A stretch of DNA of 64,000 nt from Lucifuga dentata. Lineage: Eukaryota > Chordata > Actinopteri > Ophidiiformes > Bythitidae. The stretch lies in contig VXCM01001402.1 in the NCBI GenBank assembly GCA_014773175.1, positions 1 through 64,000 on the forward strand, read 5' to 3'. The notes under the pieces were generated by a model, which saw only the letters and a list, made by a program, of their open reading frames with translations, did no database searches and was not told where the DNA came from. Made by a program: the position numbers and the translations under genes. Of this stretch, positions 61,605 through 64,000 are shown in pieces; the first letter of the stretch is position 1; every line of letters starts with the position of its first letter.

Positions 61605-64000
61605 AGGCCATATCAGCTTTTCCAAGCTGCAATACATCATGGAGATGCTTGTCTCCAAATTAAATGGAAGTCAGGGATGAATAATAGACCATCCAGATCC
61701 ATGCAGAGGTGATCTAGTGGGACAACCTTAGAAATGATAGTAGCGTGTGTCTGTGGGAGACCAAGGTTGTTCTAGATTACACAATCTCTATTCGTTCTCA
61801 CAGATAACATCTCAGTGTTTGAGTTGCATCTCAGTAATGAATAACTGCCATCACCTCAGGTACCGCTTCACTTAAGATAACTCGATTAGTGGTGTGGTTT
61901 CATATTCAAGTACTCAACTCACGTTTGTACTTACATCAACTAGTTCACTGAACTGCCACAGTGTCACTCAACCAAGTACTTAAAAGTTATAAAGTGCTCA
62001 CAGAAAGACTTGCAGTTCATTAGCAGCTTTTCTGCTGTACTCCCTAATGTTCAATTCACTTCTTCCTCTGTTGCAGAACAGAACAGGAAATCAATTAGCA
62101 GAGCAAACGGATAAAGGCCTCATTATGTTTCAAACAAAGTGCCTGTGGGATCTTAGGATAGCGTCAGAGACCCTGATAGTTGAATTGGGGGACTGCATTC
62201 AATAAAATCTATAACTTTCTGGAAATGACAATCTGACAATCACATCAATTCATGCAGCGATTGACCAGGTGTGGTGAGGTGTGACAGGATAGGAGTTTGA
62301 TTTATTTCTCAACCTCTGTTTTATCTTTCCTCTTTTGCCTTTCTGTCACTGTCACACTTACCAACCCTGCTACACTATAAATACCTTTGGGGAAAGAAGT
62401 GAAAATGTTTACCATTATCCCCACGATTATGATTATTATCCCATTGTTATTACTATCAGTGTGTATAGTGTTTAGTGTTATTATATAGTGTATATTGTTA
62501 TTATCCCATGTCATTATCCCCGCAATTATGATTGGTCACTTTAAGACTGGAAAAACACAGAAGATGGAGAAGTCCTACTCTTCTCCTCTCCTAAAGTGAA
62601 GATGTGCATTTATCTGGAGGTCTTCACGGTCTAAAAATTTGGACCTAACCCATAACAGATCTATAGAAAACTTACCCGAACCCAAAGTGCAAAAAAGAGA
62701 CTCCAGCCGAAAGGGACTCAAGGACGTGACCCAAAACAGACTTGAGGAAAATTAGATATGATCCAAAATGGGGTCGATTCAAACAGACCCATATGAAGAG
62801 AGAATACCAACACTGGCAGCAGCATAATATGTCACCAGGTTTTCCTTTGACTTGCTCTTTTCATTGGCAAGGAAAGGTATAACAGTCGCAATGTGGTCTG
62901 ACACCGCATTGTACAACCAAGTTCTTTTTAAGCACACTGGGGCTTTTATTCATTCAAAATGAATGAAAGTAGATGGAACATCTGTGGCTTTGTAAAGAAT
63001 TCATAAAGCAAAAGTGGAAAAAGTCAAATTCATGCAGATCATCTATGTGGCCACATTGTACAAGTCAGTCACCTGTGAAGATATGGTTTTGGGCATGTTT
63101 TTGATGCTTGCACTGTATAATGAAACTTAGTTCAGCTGTTGTATCAACGATGTAACCAGAAACTGACAGAAAACTGCCCTGTTGCTACATTTCATTCTTA
63201 ACACAAACCTAAATCTCTTGATTTGACAGCTCAGGGGCTTGTACGTGATTTTTTCCTCCCTTTTCTTACAGTGAAGTCATGGTGGGAAAAGCATATGTAT
63301 TATTAAGCTGAACAGGGTTGAGAGGGTACAGACACTACATGAATTATGCAGTGGTTATTTAAGCTGCAGTCTTCCCCGATCTCGACTGTTTCTGCCTAAA
63401 GGCTCAACTTGCCGATGCTTTCAGCGCAGTCACCAGATTGTCATATTGGTTTGATACTAAATTCAACTGTAAACTAAAGGATTTGTGACTCTGATTTGTG
63501 ATTTGTGATTCTGCCAATTTCATTTCCCATGATAACCCTCGCTTTGGGTCTCCTCGCCCCAGAAATATTCTTTATCATTGTCACGGGCACTTTCTACATT
63601 TTTTTTTTTTTTTTAAACATATTCTTCTCTTTCACACATGCTCACATTTTCACTGGCTAAGCAAACTCTTTCTGTATTCAAAGTGTGAGATTGTTTAATG
63701 AAGAAGTGCAGCCAGAAAAAGTTTTTCAAGGCCTTGGCATAAGTGTAATACATAACTAGATATTCTGTGACTATCTGCTGCTTAGTTAATGTTTCACAGT
63801 CTTCACCTAAATTTGCATATGCCTACAATGCCACAGGAAATAGAAAGAATCCAGAAATATCCTAATCAGGAAGTCACCGACTTACAGCATATATTACTTA
63901 AAGGGCAACTTAACACCAAATCCACTTTTTTGAGTTATTAAGATATATGTGAAGCCACTTAATAATATTATTATGTAATTCTGGTGCCAATCTGAAGTGT
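61605..64000. other. Noncoding, with dispersed-repeat segments
   Basis: 62215-62345 matches 12160-12290 and 62690-62830 matches 26280-26400; both are low-identity dispersed repeats. Oligo-T at about 63600-63614. The last 100 bases (AAAGGGCAACTTAACACCAA onward) look like the start of another repeat cut by the window edge. No gene recognised. Confidence 0.45.

Noticed and set aside
1..64000. CRISPR array, rRNA, tRNA or bacterial operon
   Set aside because: No spaced identical repeats, no cloverleaf or A/B box recognised, and the composition is vertebrate.

Overview
This window is vertebrate nuclear DNA, almost certainly from a ray-finned (teleost) fish. It is AT-rich, with long noncoding stretches, abundant (CA)n, (GA)n and (CT)n microsatellites, and remnants of Tc1-like, L2-like and RTE-like elements and MITEs. 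It holds one unmistakable protein-coding gene: a complete, uninterrupted 382-codon serotonin receptor of the 5-HT1B/1D group on the minus strand at 14147-15295. It is best named htr1d, because the residues around the DRY motif and in the third intracellular loop are of the 1D type.

Layout. Positions 1-14146 lie downstream of the gene. They are noncoding apart from a fold-back repeat (1746-2912), a Tc1-derived inverted fragment (4228-4668), microsatellites, and a decayed LINE reverse transcriptase (12795-13310). Upstream of the coding region is a good splice acceptor at 15392-15394. About 19 kb further upstream, at 34480-35320, is the most CpG-dense stretch in the window. Its edge carries a perfect minus-strand splice donor (GTAAGT, 34555-34560). 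I infer, without transcript evidence, that this is the distal promoter and noncoding first exon of htr1d. If so, 15395-34560 is its first intron, and that span holds a large MITE, a degenerate minisatellite and several perfect palindromes.

Positions 35.3-64 kb contain no recognisable gene. They hold TTAA-ended MITEs (seven copies or fragments in the whole window), a second MITE family with CATGTAAACA-type ends, a Tc1/mariner-type MITE, a nested ACACTGTAAA-type element, an L2-like LINE 3' end, and many simple repeats.

The most unusual local structures are: (a) three exact TTAGGG units preceded by GA, inserted inside one MITE copy and bounded by 7-bp direct repeats (49868-49901); (b) two back-to-back perfect hairpins (25160-25252); and (c) two single-N gaps flanked by perfect 63- and 67-bp direct repeats, which look like unmerged contig overlaps. 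There are no CRISPR arrays, rRNA or tRNA genes, or prokaryotic-type operons. I did not find a convincing new multi-gene system.
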